From positions 2,177,001 to 2,241,000 of the forward strand of contig NZ_CP040813.1 in assembly GCF_009498295.1 (NCBI RefSeq): DNA of 64,000 nt, written 5' to 3'. The notes under the pieces are model-generated. The model was not told where the DNA came from. It saw only the letters and a program-made list of their open reading frames with translations, and made no database searches. Position numbers and translations under genes: made by a program. Each line of letters begins with the position of its first letter. Within the stretch, counting starts at the first letter, position 1. Origin of the DNA: Oceanihabitans sp. IOP_32. GTDB lineage: Bacteria; Bacteroidota; Bacteroidia; Flavobacteriales; Flavobacteriaceae. Of the stretch, positions 20,689-29,565 are shown piece by piece.

Positions 20689-21192
20689 TTACCATTTTGC
20701 TAGCGTAGCATTAACAATATCTTGGGTGAGTCGCTCAATAATTTCTTCATGTGCGGTGGCCTTTTGAGAGCCAACAAGTTGTGCGCTTCCTGGATAATCG
20801 TAAAAAAACGAAAAACTTTGCTCTAAATTATCATCTTCGTTATTTTTATTGTAAAAACGAATTTTAACACCAATAGTTAATTTGTTTTGTGCTGCGGTAT
20901 TCGATGCGGTTGCAGTTGTTGGAGAAATTCTATAGGTAGAAATTTCGCCATCGTAAACTAAATCGGCATTAGCGTTTGTAAGCTTGTAATTGGTTTGGTC
21001 GAGAATTAAATCCTGTAAAGCGTTCTGAAACTCGACCTCTAAGCCAGGTTCTACTAAAGGGGCGTTATTTTCTATGCGATTTACCTGAAAGGTTTCAGCT
21101 TTAATAGAGCTTGGCTGCGTAAAGCCATAGAATTTGCAACCTGTTAGGGATGCACTTACTAAAAATAAAAAAAGGTATTTAAGATATGTCAT
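20689..21192 (-). CDS. lptE: LPS-assembly lipoprotein LptE
   Basis: The 167-residue lipoprotein has a signal peptide ending in the lipobox SLTGC (Cys 19). It continues with the family start KFYGFTQPSSIKAETFQVN and alternating beta strands with a helix near the C-terminus (HEEIIERLTQDIVNATLAKW). LptE plugs the LptD barrel that inserts lipopolysaccharide into the outer membrane. The position between a sigma-54 activator and the TPR-like/secG genes matches the flavobacterial arrangement. Confidence 0.88.
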   Translation of the reverse strand: MTYLKYLFLFLVSASLTGCKFYGFTQPSSIKAETFQVNRIENNAPLVEPGLEVEFQNALQDLILDQTNYKLTNANADLVYDGEISTYRISPTTATASNTAAQNKLTIGVKIRFYNKNNEDDNLEQSFSFFYDYPGSAQLVGSQKATAHEEIIERLTQDIVNATLAKW

Positions 21193-21315
21193 TTTAAAAT
21201 TGGTATGTAAAACCTTTGACGTCGTTTATTAGTTATTATGATTTTCTCGATGCTTGGTAAACGTTTAAACTACAATAGGTGTTGTTTATGTGTTAATACA
21301 TATAAAAACTGTTGG

Positions 21316-22605
21316 TTACAGATTATATTGTTTAATTTTTCTATAAAGTGTTCGTTCACTTATGCCTAATTCTGCTGCTGCTAATTTGCGTTTCCCTTGG
21401 TGGCGTTCTAGAGATTTTTTAATTAATTCTAATTCTTTGTCTTGAAGAGATAAGGTTTCTTCTTCTTCAATTTCTTCAGCAAAATAGTATTTATCTGAGG
21501 AATCTTGATTTTCGGTATCGGTATTCGGGTGACTCGGTATCGAAATAAGATCGGTATTGGCATTGGTCGCTTCAAAATCTTCAAGAGCTTCTTGGTAATC
21601 GGCTTCTGCGGCTTCACTGTCGCCATAAATTTTTTGAATTAAACCGCCATGATCTTTCTCGACATCTTTAATGTTCCCTTTTTTCATGAGTTCCATAGTG
21701 AGTTTTTTCAAATCGTTTAAGTCGCCTTTCATATCGAAAAGCACTTTGTATAAAATCTCACGCTCGCTAGTAAAATCACTTTCAGCTTTTGAGGTTTTTA
21801 TAACAGCCGGTAAATTTGTACCTGATGTTGGTAAATACCCCTTAAGGGTATCTGCAGAAATAGTTCTTTGGCGCTCTAAGACCGAAATCTGTTCGGCAAC
21901 ATTTCGCAACTGCCTAATGTTTCCGTTCCAACGGTGTTTTAATAAAACCTTTACAGCATCGTCTGTTAATTTTACTGTTGGCATTTTGTATTTTAAGGCA
22001 AAATCGCTTGCAAATTTTCTAAATAAAAGATGAATATCTTCCTGTCGCTCGCGCAAAGGCGGTAGGTGTATCTCTACCGTGCTTAGTCTGTAGTAGAGGT
22101 CTTCGCGAAATTTTCCTTTTTCGATCGCTTGGAGCATATTTACGTTGGTTGCTGCTACAATGCGAATGTTTGTTTTTTGCACTTTGCTGGAGCCGACTTT
22201 AATAAACTCGCCGTTTTCTAAAACTCGAAGTAAACGCACTTGTGTGGTTAGTGGTAATTCTCCAACTTCGTCTAGAAAAATAGTACCGCCATCGGCAACT
22301 TCGAAATAACCCGCACGGGTTTGCGTGGCTCCTGTAAAAGCACCTTTTTCGTGCCCGAAAAGTTCACTGTCAATAGTACCTTCTGGAATGGCACCGCAGT
22401 TTACAGCAATATATTTGTTGTGTTTTCTATGTGAAAGTTGGTGAATTATTTTTGGAATATTTTCTTTACCAACACCAGATTCTCCAGTAACCAATACCGA
22501 AATGTCGGTCGGCGCGACTTGAATGGCTTTTTCAATAGCGCGATTTAGGGCGATTGTATTACCGATAATACCAAAACGTTGTTTTATTGCTTGAACAGAT
22601 TCCAT
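21316..22605 (-). CDS. Sigma-54-interacting AAA+ activator without sensor domain
   Basis: The 429-residue protein starts almost directly with the AAA+ domain. It has Walker A GESGVGKE, the sigma-54 contact loop GAFTGA, Walker B GTIFLDEVGE and the R-finger region FREDLYYRL. An acidic Asn/Asp/Ser-rich linker (about 345-385) leads to a C-terminal Fis-type helix-turn-helix (KLAAAELGISERTLYRKIKQ). No receiver, PAS or GAF domain precedes it, so activity must be controlled by expression or another protein. It lies between miaB (44 bp) and lptE and is probably co-transcribed with miaB. Confidence 0.93.
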   Translation of the reverse strand: MESVQAIKQRFGIIGNTIALNRAIEKAIQVAPTDISVLVTGESGVGKENIPKIIHQLSHRKHNKYIAVNCGAIPEGTIDSELFGHEKGAFTGATQTRAGYFEVADGGTIFLDEVGELPLTTQVRLLRVLENGEFIKVGSSKVQKTNIRIVAATNVNMLQAIEKGKFREDLYYRLSTVEIHLPPLRERQEDIHLLFRKFASDFALKYKMPTVKLTDDAVKVLLKHRWNGNIRQLRNVAEQISVLERQRTISADTLKGYLPTSGTNLPAVIKTSKAESDFTSEREILYKVLFDMKGDLNDLKKLTMELMKKGNIKDVEKDHGGLIQKIYGDSEAAEADYQEALEDFEATNANTDLISIPSHPNTDTENQDSSDKYYFAEEIEEEETLSLQDKELELIKKSLERHQGKRKLAAAELGISERTLYRKIKQYNL

Positions 22606-22649
22606 ATATTATCTCTCCTATTTTTTATAGGAATATTCTTGTTTTTTTG

Positions 22650-24098
22650 TTAATTATTATCACTTAAACTTACAGCTTCTCCAATTAGAGTGGCACTGGT
22701 GCAATCTGTAACTTTTACATTTACAAACTCGCCAATGTTATAATTTTCTTTTGGAAACACACAAACTATGTTTTGAGGCGTGCGGCCAGACCATTGTGAT
22801 TCAGATTTTTTCGACTCTTTTTCAATTAAAACTTCTACCGTTTTGTTAAGCCATGTTTTCGTAGTAATTTCACTGTGTTTACGCTGTAAATCGACGACGT
22901 CTTGAAGGCGTCTTTTTTTTACGGCTTCAGGGATGTCGTCTTCCATATTGCGTCCTGCCATGGTGCCTGGGCGCTCTGAATAAGCATACATATAACCAAA
23001 ATTATATTTTACGTAGGCCATTAAAGACAAGGTGTCTTGAAAATCGGTTTCTGTTTCGGTAGGAAATCCAATAATCATATCTTGACTTATAGCGCAGTCT
23101 GGAATAATTTCGCGAATTTGATCTATAAGTTGCATGTATTCTTCTCGCGTATGTAAGCGGTTCATGGCTTTTAAAATGCGGTTACTGCCACTTTGCACTG
23201 GTAGGTGTATGTGCTTACATATGTTTTGGTGCTTCGCCATGGTCTTAACAACATCAAGCGTTAAATCTTGTGGGTTTGATGTCGAAAAACGAATACGCAT
23301 TTTAGGCTGGGCTTTCGCACAAATTTCCAATAAATTAGAAAAATTTACAGCTGTAGCTTTTTGCATGTCGCTGGCTTTATTAAAATCTTTTTTTAAACCA
23401 CCGCCATACCACAGATAGCTGTCCACGTTTTGTCCAAGCAAGGTGATTTCTTTATATCCTTTGTGCCATAAGTCGTTAATTTCTTCTATAATACTCTGCG
23501 GATCTCTACTGCGTTCTCTCCCCCGTGTAAAAGGCACCACGCAGAAGGTACACATATTATCACAACCACGAGTAATCGATACAAACGCGGTGACTCCATT
23601 GCTGTTTAATCTAACCGGAGAAATGTCTCCGTAGGTTTCGTCTTTAGAGAGGATCACGTTTATCGCGTCTCTACCTTGATCAACTTCGGCAAGAAGATTG
23701 GGTAGGTCTTTGTAAGCATCTGGACCAACAACTAAATCAACAATTTTTTCTTCTTCAAGAAATTTTGTTTTCAGGCGTTCTGCCATGCAGCCCAAAACGC
23801 CCACTTTCATCTTTGGATTTAGGTCGCGTTTTACAGCGTTATATTTTTCTAAACGTTTGCGTATGGTTTGTTCTGCTTTATCCCGAATAGAGCAAGTGTT
23901 AACCAATACCAAATCAGCCTCTTCTAAGGTTTGAGTAGTGTTAAATCCCTCGTTGGTTAAGATGGAAGCTACAATCTCACTATCGCTAAAATTCATGGCA
24001 CAGCCATAGCTTTCAATAAAAAGTTTACGTGTATTTTCTTTTTTATGGTCTAATACTAAAGATTGACCCTGTTTGCTTTCGTCTATTATTTTCTCCAT
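22650..24098 (-). CDS. miaB: tRNA-2-methylthio-N6-dimethylallyladenosine synthase MiaB
   Basis: The 482-residue radical-SAM methylthiotransferase modifies A37 of tRNAs reading UNN codons. The N-terminal MTTase domain has its three cluster cysteines (ESYGCAMNFSDSE, NTCSIRDKAE, LGCMAERL). The radical-SAM site RGCDNMCTFCVVPFTRGRER carries the CxxxCxxC motif. A C-terminal TRAM domain covers about 415-480. Length and motifs are normal. Confidence 0.97.
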   Translation of the reverse strand: MEKIIDESKQGQSLVLDHKKENTRKLFIESYGCAMNFSDSEIVASILTNEGFNTTQTLEEADLVLVNTCSIRDKAEQTIRKRLEKYNAVKRDLNPKMKVGVLGCMAERLKTKFLEEEKIVDLVVGPDAYKDLPNLLAEVDQGRDAINVILSKDETYGDISPVRLNSNGVTAFVSITRGCDNMCTFCVVPFTRGRERSRDPQSIIEEINDLWHKGYKEITLLGQNVDSYLWYGGGLKKDFNKASDMQKATAVNFSNLLEICAKAQPKMRIRFSTSNPQDLTLDVVKTMAKHQNICKHIHLPVQSGSNRILKAMNRLHTREEYMQLIDQIREIIPDCAISQDMIIGFPTETETDFQDTLSLMAYVKYNFGYMYAYSERPGTMAGRNMEDDIPEAVKKRRLQDVVDLQRKHSEITTKTWLNKTVEVLIEKESKKSESQWSGRTPQNIVCVFPKENYNIGEFVNVKVTDCTSATLIGEAVSLSDNN

Positions 24099-24172
24099 GA
24101 TCTTTTCTACTTCGATTAACTACAGGCTTAAGCAAAAAAAATGAAATTAGTTAAACACTGTAAGTAAGTCTG

Positions 24173-24180
24173 CAAATATA
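24173..24180 (-). promoter_or_regulatory. Candidate -7 box for miaB
   Basis: On the minus strand TATATTTG matches the Bacteroidota -7 consensus TAnnTTTG, about 75 bp before the miaB start. No good -33 box is visible at the usual spacing. Confidence 0.4.
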
Positions 24181-24238
24181 GTATTTATTTTATGATTTTG
24201 TGACACAATGTCATGTGGTTTTTGTTAAAAATTACTAG

Positions 24239-24450
24239 TGTCCGATTAAAAATATTATAATGCTGTCCATCCTTTTAAAATTAAGAACTTTGCGCGTTTT
24301 TTAAAATGTCACCTTGCTTATTTGAAATAATTTTTAAGATTTAAAGGAACTATTTTGTTAATTTAAAGTATTTCTGTTTATCAGTTAGTTAGAATCAAGT
24401 CTTGGTTCTTATGTCTATTAGCGAAGCGGTCTCATGTCTTTTGTCGGACA
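24239..24450 (+). repeat. Family B dispersed MITE-like element, copy 1
   Basis: The 212-bp non-coding element has perfect inverted ends TGTCCGA / TCGGACA. It is related over its whole length to 56750-56960, sharing for example AATGTCACCTTGCTTATTT and ATCAGTTAGTTAGAATCAAG. It lies in the gap upstream of miaB. The remaining sequence to 24790 is AT-rich, with nothing I can identify. Confidence 0.8.
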
Positions 24451-24790
24451 TTAATGGTTAAAAATTACCATGTTCTTTTAAGCGCACTGTGCCCTTTATT
24501 CAATGCATTTAAGAGTCACTTTAAAAGGGTTTAACTGATTTAGTTGTTGCAGTCTGCAATAATTTATAAAGTTCGTTGTATTTGCTCATATCTTGGTTTG
24601 GTTTAAGTGGGCAGTTAAAATGGGTATTACAAGCTAGGGAATCTAATGGTTAATCGAAAACAATTTTAGACTTCATACTATGGTATTTTAATCTTTTTCT
24701 TTTTGAGAATTTTAAGTTAAATAAAATATCGCTAGTAATTTATATTAGAAAGTGTTTTATTTGAAAACTAAACAAACCTAATTTTCATTT

Positions 24791-25567
24791 ATGAATACGA
24801 CAACGACCTTATTAGAGAAAATAGAAAATGCCAGAGATTTAGATTTCGGAACTATCTTTGGCGAATCTATCGAATTGTTTAAAAAAACGTGGTTACAGGG
24901 TTTTATACTCGTTTTACTAACCATGGCAATTATGATACCATTATTTTTCATGTTATATCTTCCATTAATAGGCTTGATTATAGCGCAAAGTGAAGGTGCT
25001 GGTCCAGAGGTTTTTGATACTTTTTTTGGTAGTATGTCTATTCTCTACATCTTATTTTTAGTCGCGTGTTTTCTTGTTTTTGGAGCTATTTCTGTGGCGA
25101 TGAATGCTGGGTTTTATAGAATGATGAGAAAGTTAGATAATAATGAGGCAACAACAACCACCGATTTATTCTATTTTGTTAAAAACAAGTATTTAGGTAA
25201 GGCCTTCATGCTAATGTTGGCTTCTATTTTAATAGCTGTGCCGTCAGCTTTTTTATGCTATGTACCTTTAATTTATATGATTGTACCCTTGTCTTTTTTT
25301 AATGTAATCTTTGCCTTTAATCCCGACTTATCGGTTGGAGATATGATTAAAGTGAGTTTTAAACTCGGGCATAAAAAGTGGTTATTGGCTTTCGGGTTAA
25401 TAATTGTGAGTGTTTTACTGTCTCAAATGGTGGGGTATTTGTTATGTGGTGTAGGGTTGTTATTTACGTATACCTTTGTGTACCACCCCGTTTATTTAAT
25501 TTACAAAAATGTCGTTGGTTTTAACGAAGCTAGTGCGATAGAACAAATTGGAGAAAGTGTAGAATAA
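24791..25567 (+). CDS. Multi-pass integral membrane protein, function unknown
   Basis: The 258-residue protein has about six hydrophobic segments (roughly 32-60, 80-105, 135-165, 165-185, 200-225, 225-245). A short cytoplasmic N-terminus (EKIENARDLDFGTIFGESIE) resembles DUF4013/DUF975-like membrane proteins of Bacteroidota. Some databases label such genes beta-carotene monooxygenase, but no His-rich iron site is visible and I do not support that name. It is followed by its own terminator and is probably transcribed alone. Confidence 0.75.
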   Translation: MNTTTTLLEKIENARDLDFGTIFGESIELFKKTWLQGFILVLLTMAIMIPLFFMLYLPLIGLIIAQSEGAGPEVFDTFFGSMSILYILFLVACFLVFGAISVAMNAGFYRMMRKLDNNEATTTTDLFYFVKNKYLGKAFMLMLASILIAVPSAFLCYVPLIYMIVPLSFFNVIFAFNPDLSVGDMIKVSFKLGHKKWLLAFGLIIVSVLLSQMVGYLLCGVGLLFTYTFVYHPVYLIYKNVVGFNEASAIEQIGESVE

Positions 25568-25583
25568 TATTTAAAATAATTAG

Positions 25584-25620
25584 AAAAAGCCTGTGTTTTT
25601 AAACAAAAACACAGGCTTTT
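25584..25620 (+). terminator. Rho-independent terminator
   Basis: A strong stem (AAAAGCCTGTGTTTTT / AAAAACACAGGCTTTT) with a 4-nt loop lies 17 bp after the stop of the membrane-protein gene. Confidence 0.9.
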
Positions 25621-25677
25621 GTTGTTAAGAAATACACAGATTATCTCTAAAAAGTTACAGATAAGTTTTTTTTGATA

Positions 25678-25685
25678 TACATTTG
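25678..25685 (+). promoter_or_regulatory. -7 box of the topA promoter
   Basis: TACATTTG matches TAnnTTTG and ends 20 bp before the ATG at 25705. It lies inside the longer reading frame from 25672, so it argues against that earlier start. Confidence 0.6.
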
Positions 25686-25704
25686 TACCTTCAAAAAACG
25701 AAGT

Positions 25705-28239
25705 ATGGCAAAGAATTTAGTGATTGTTGAGTCACCTGCTAAGGCAAAAACTATAGAAAAATTTCTAGGAAAAGATTTTAAAGTAGAATCTAGTTTTGGG
25801 CATATATCCGATTTACCTTCAAAGGAATTGGGTGTAAATGTAGAAGGTGATTTTAAACCAACGTACGAAGTCTCTAAAGATAAAAAAGCAGTAGTAAAAA
25901 AGCTAAAAGATTTAGCGAAAAAAGCCGAAATGGTATGGCTAGCTAGTGATGAGGATCGCGAGGGTGAGGCTATAGCATGGCATTTGGCCGAGGCATTAAA
26001 ACTCGATAAAGATAAAACAAAACGTATTGTTTTTCATGAAATTACCAAGTCGGCTATCGATAAAGCTATCGAAAACCCGAGAGGTATTGATTACGATTTA
26101 GTCGATGCACAACAAGCGCGTCGAGTATTAGATAGAATAGTAGGTTACGAGTTGTCGCCTGTGCTTTGGCGAAAGGTAAAAGGTGGTTTATCGGCAGGAC
26201 GAGTACAGTCGGTTTCTGTGCGATTAATTGTCGAGCGAGAAAGGGATATTCAAAATTTTAAGCCTGTTGCTTCGTATCGCATTGATGCCGAGTTTTCAAA
26301 TGAAGAAGGTAAGACATTTAAAGCCAAATTGCCTAAAAACTTTTCATCGAAAACAGAAGCTCAAAACTTTTTGGAGCAAAATCTTTCGGCTCATTTTAAA
26401 GTAGCCGATCTTCAAAAAAAACCAGCTAAAAAATCGCCTGCACCCCCATTTACGACATCGACCTTACAACAAGAAGCGGCACGTAAATTATATTTTTCGG
26501 TAAGTAAGACCATGACCATGGCGCAACGGCTTTACGAGGCTGGTTTAATTACCTATATGAGAACCGATAGTGTTAATTTATCAGACGAAGCACGAAAAGG
26601 TGCCGAGGCCGAAATTAAAACGGCTTATGGTAGTAAGTATAGTAAACCACGAAATTTTAAAGGCAAAGCTAAAGGTGCACAAGAGGCGCACGAGGCCATT
26701 CGACCAACAAGTTTTGCTATCCATTCTGTAGATATCGATTACGACCAAGCGCGTTTGTACGATTTAATTTGGAAACGTTCTATCGCTTCGCAAATGAGTG
26801 ACGCCCAATTAGAGCGTACCAATGTTAAAATAAGCGCTTCAACCCACAAAGAAACCTTCACTGCGAATGGAGAGGTTATCACTTTCGATGGCTTTTTAAA
26901 AGTGTATTTAGAAGGTACCGACGATGAAGATGTTGAGCAAGAAGGTATGCTGCCAGCGATGAAAGCCAGCGAAACCTTACTCAATAATTACATAACCGCA
27001 ACGCAGCGTTATACACGTCCGCCTGCAAGATATACCGAAGCCTCTTTAGTTAAAAAATTAGAAGAATTAGGAATTGGGCGTCCCTCAACCTACGCACCAA
27101 CCATTTCGACCATCCAGAATAGAAATTATGTAGAAAAAGGAACTGTTGAAGGAGAAGCACGAAACTATTCGCAATTAACACTTAAAGCAGGGGAGGTAAA
27201 GGAAAAAACCTTATCCGAAAAAGTAGGATCGGATAAAGGTAAACTCGTACCAACAGATATTGGTATGATTGTAACCGATTTTTTAGTCAATCATTTCGAA
27301 AACATTTTAGATTATAACTTTACTGCCAAAGTTGAGGCAGATTTCGATGATATAGCCGAAGGAAAAGAGGATTGGATAAAAATGATGAAATCCTTTTATA
27401 AAGATTTTCATCCGCAGGTAGAACATGTTAAAGAAAACGCCGAAAGAGAGTCTGGAGAACGCATTTTAGGCGAAGATCCCAAAACTGGAAAACGCGTAAG
27501 TGTGCGTTTGGGTAAGTTTGGTCCTATGGTTCAAATTGGTACTGTAGACGACGAAGAGAAACCACAATTTGCTAGTTTAGGACCAGATCAACAATTAAAT
27601 ACCATAACCTTTGAAGAGGCTATGGATTTGTTTAAACTCCCAAAAGATTTGGGGACTTACGAGGGTGAAGAGGTGCTGGTTAATAATGGACGCTTTGGGC
27701 CCTATGTAAAATTTGGAGAAACCTTCGTCTCGCTTCCAAAAGGGACAGATCCTTTAAATGTAGAATTAGAGGATGCTATTGTGTTAATAAAGGAAAAGCA
27801 AAAAGCTGATGCGCCCATATATATGTACAAAGAATTGCCAGTACAAAAAGGTAAAGGGCGTTTTGGTCCCTTCATTAAATGGAACAATATGTTCATTAAT
27901 GTGAATAAAAAATACGATTGGGATAATTTGTCGGAAGAAGATATTGTGGAGTTGATTGAGACTAAAATTCAAAAAGAAATCGACAAAGTTATCCATAATT
28001 GGGAAGATGAAGGCATTCGGGTAGAAAAAGCACGCTGGGGAAGACACAACGTTATAAAAGGAAAAATAAAAGTGGAGTTGGCAAAGACAATTGATGTTTC
28101 CGATATGACCTTAGATGAAGCCAAGGCGCTTATTGAAGCCAAAACCCCAAAGAAAAAAGCAGCCAAAAAGAAGCCGGCTACAAAAAAAACAACGACTAAG
28201 AAAACCACCAAAAAGAAAACCGCAGTAAAAAAGAAATAA
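25705..28239 (+). CDS. topA: DNA topoisomerase I (type IA)
   Basis: The 844-residue enzyme relaxes negative supercoils through a transient 5'-phosphotyrosine. The ATG at 25705 (MAKNLVIVES) is preferred because the promoter box lies upstream of it. The TOPRIM domain (VESPAKAKTIEKFLG, SDEDREGEAIAWH) is followed by the catalytic tyrosine in LITYMRTDS. Three C-terminal glycine/phenylalanine repeats (GKFGPMVQ, GRFGPYVKFG, GRFGPFIKW) replace zinc fingers. A Lys/Thr-rich tail of ~35 residues probably binds DNA nonspecifically. The stop is 4 bp before the next gene, so topA likely heads the transcript leading into the gld region. Confidence 0.97.
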   Translation: MAKNLVIVESPAKAKTIEKFLGKDFKVESSFGHISDLPSKELGVNVEGDFKPTYEVSKDKKAVVKKLKDLAKKAEMVWLASDEDREGEAIAWHLAEALKLDKDKTKRIVFHEITKSAIDKAIENPRGIDYDLVDAQQARRVLDRIVGYELSPVLWRKVKGGLSAGRVQSVSVRLIVERERDIQNFKPVASYRIDAEFSNEEGKTFKAKLPKNFSSKTEAQNFLEQNLSAHFKVADLQKKPAKKSPAPPFTTSTLQQEAARKLYFSVSKTMTMAQRLYEAGLITYMRTDSVNLSDEARKGAEAEIKTAYGSKYSKPRNFKGKAKGAQEAHEAIRPTSFAIHSVDIDYDQARLYDLIWKRSIASQMSDAQLERTNVKISASTHKETFTANGEVITFDGFLKVYLEGTDDEDVEQEGMLPAMKASETLLNNYITATQRYTRPPARYTEASLVKKLEELGIGRPSTYAPTISTIQNRNYVEKGTVEGEARNYSQLTLKAGEVKEKTLSEKVGSDKGKLVPTDIGMIVTDFLVNHFENILDYNFTAKVEADFDDIAEGKEDWIKMMKSFYKDFHPQVEHVKENAERESGERILGEDPKTGKRVSVRLGKFGPMVQIGTVDDEEKPQFASLGPDQQLNTITFEEAMDLFKLPKDLGTYEGEEVLVNNGRFGPYVKFGETFVSLPKGTDPLNVELEDAIVLIKEKQKADAPIYMYKELPVQKGKGRFGPFIKWNNMFINVNKKYDWDNLSEEDIVELIETKIQKEIDKVIHNWEDEGIRVEKARWGRHNVIKGKIKVELAKTIDVSDMTLDEAKALIEAKTPKKKAAKKKPATKKTTTKKTTKKKTAVKKK

Positions 28240-28243
28240 GGTT

Positions 28244-29410
28244 ATGAATTTTAGTTTCTTATCGCCAGTTTCAGATGTCGTATTAGCTCATAATGCGTTG
28301 CTTTCACCTCAAGCATTAGGGCGTAAATTACGAATTCATTCGGCAAAAAATGGTATGCCGGACTTAGAGGGTGTTCATATTGCTCTTTTTGGTGTGCTAG
28401 AAAATAGAAACGACGCCCATTATATTGGTGAAGCATTTCAAATTAATGAAATTAGAAAATCTTTTTACGCCCTTTATCCAGGTAGCTGGCACGCTACAGT
28501 GGCAGATTTAGGTAATATTAATAAAGGAGAAACTGTTGAGGATACTTATTTTGCTGTAAAAGAAGCCGTTTCCATATTGGTTCAACAAAACATCATCCCT
28601 CTTATTATTGGGGGATCGCAAGATTTAACCTATGCCAATTATCGAGCCTACGATGCGCTAATTCCAATGGTTAATATTGTAAATGTGGATTGTAAATTTA
28701 ATTTAGGTGACTCTCAAAAACCACTAAAAAGTGATAGTTTTATTGGTAAGATAGTATTAGAAGAGCCCTATAATCTTTTTAATTATGCTACTATTGGATA
28801 TCAAACCTATTTTAACTCTCAAGAAGAAATAGATTTGATGGAAAAACTTTATTTTGAATCTTATCGTCTCGGTGAAGTTTCAAAAGACATTACTCTAGTC
28901 GAACCCGTTTTGCGCGATGCGAATATTGTAAGTGTCGATTTAAATGCGGTAAAGGCATCAGAAGTAAGTGTAAATCAAAAGTACTCTCCCAATGGTTTAG
29001 ACGGTAAAGAAATTTGTGCTATTTCGCGTTATGCGGGGATAAGCAACAAAGTGTCTTCGTTTGGAATTTATGGTTACAAACCTTCTAAAGATGACGAGAT
29101 AACGTCTATGTTAATCGCTCAGATAATTTGGTACTTTATTGAGGGCTATAATTTTAGAGTGAAAGATGATGTTTTTGTAGATGAAAAAAGTTATCAAAAG
29201 TTTATCGCTTTAGTGGACGACCAAGAATTGGTGTTTTACAAAAGTACTGCCTCGGGAAGGTGGTGGATTGAGATTCCCTTTTTATCAGACATCAATAATA
29301 AATTAAAAAGACATACGTTATTACCTTGCACGCATCAAGATTATTTGGAAGCCTGTAATAACCATATACCAGAACGCTGGTATAAGGCTTTCCAAAAGAA
29401 TTGTTTTTAA
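28244..29410 (+). CDS. Arginase/formimidoylglutamase-fold protein with degenerate metal site
   Basis: The 388-residue protein has the ureohydrolase fold. The motifs that bind the manganese pair are altered: GGDHS is GGSQD (123-127), the DAHxD region reads NVDCKFN, and the final DxD site reads SVDLNAV. The second and third lack most ligands, so normal arginase or agmatinase activity is unlikely. It begins 4 bp after topA and ends 155 bp before gldK. A similar gene next to gldK occurs in other flavobacteria, suggesting a conserved but non-catalytic or altered role. The metal-site reading is direct; the functional link to gliding is inference. Confidence 0.85.
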   Translation: MNFSFLSPVSDVVLAHNALLSPQALGRKLRIHSAKNGMPDLEGVHIALFGVLENRNDAHYIGEAFQINEIRKSFYALYPGSWHATVADLGNINKGETVEDTYFAVKEAVSILVQQNIIPLIIGGSQDLTYANYRAYDALIPMVNIVNVDCKFNLGDSQKPLKSDSFIGKIVLEEPYNLFNYATIGYQTYFNSQEEIDLMEKLYFESYRLGEVSKDITLVEPVLRDANIVSVDLNAVKASEVSVNQKYSPNGLDGKEICAISRYAGISNKVSSFGIYGYKPSKDDEITSMLIAQIIWYFIEGYNFRVKDDVFVDEKSYQKFIALVDDQELVFYKSTASGRWWIEIPFLSDINNKLKRHTLLPCTHQDYLEACNNHIPERWYKAFQKNCF

Positions 29411-29565
29411 CTTAAATTTATCATTTCAGAAAAAATTCATCGATTAAATGCAGGTTTTACACGACGAAATGTAATTTTTTTGAAATAAAAGTTGTTTTTT
29501 ACATTTTATATAAATATGTTTACAGTCTTAATGATCAAGCTTAATTAATTAACCTCGAGTTTCCT

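Noticed and set aside
24791-25567. Naming the membrane protein a beta-carotene monooxygenase
   Set aside because: No histidine cluster or enzyme motif is visible; the label would be a carried-over misannotation.
25672-25704. Earlier in-frame start of topA (11 extra residues)
   Set aside because: A -7 promoter box lies within this stretch and the family N-terminus begins at MAKNLVIVES.
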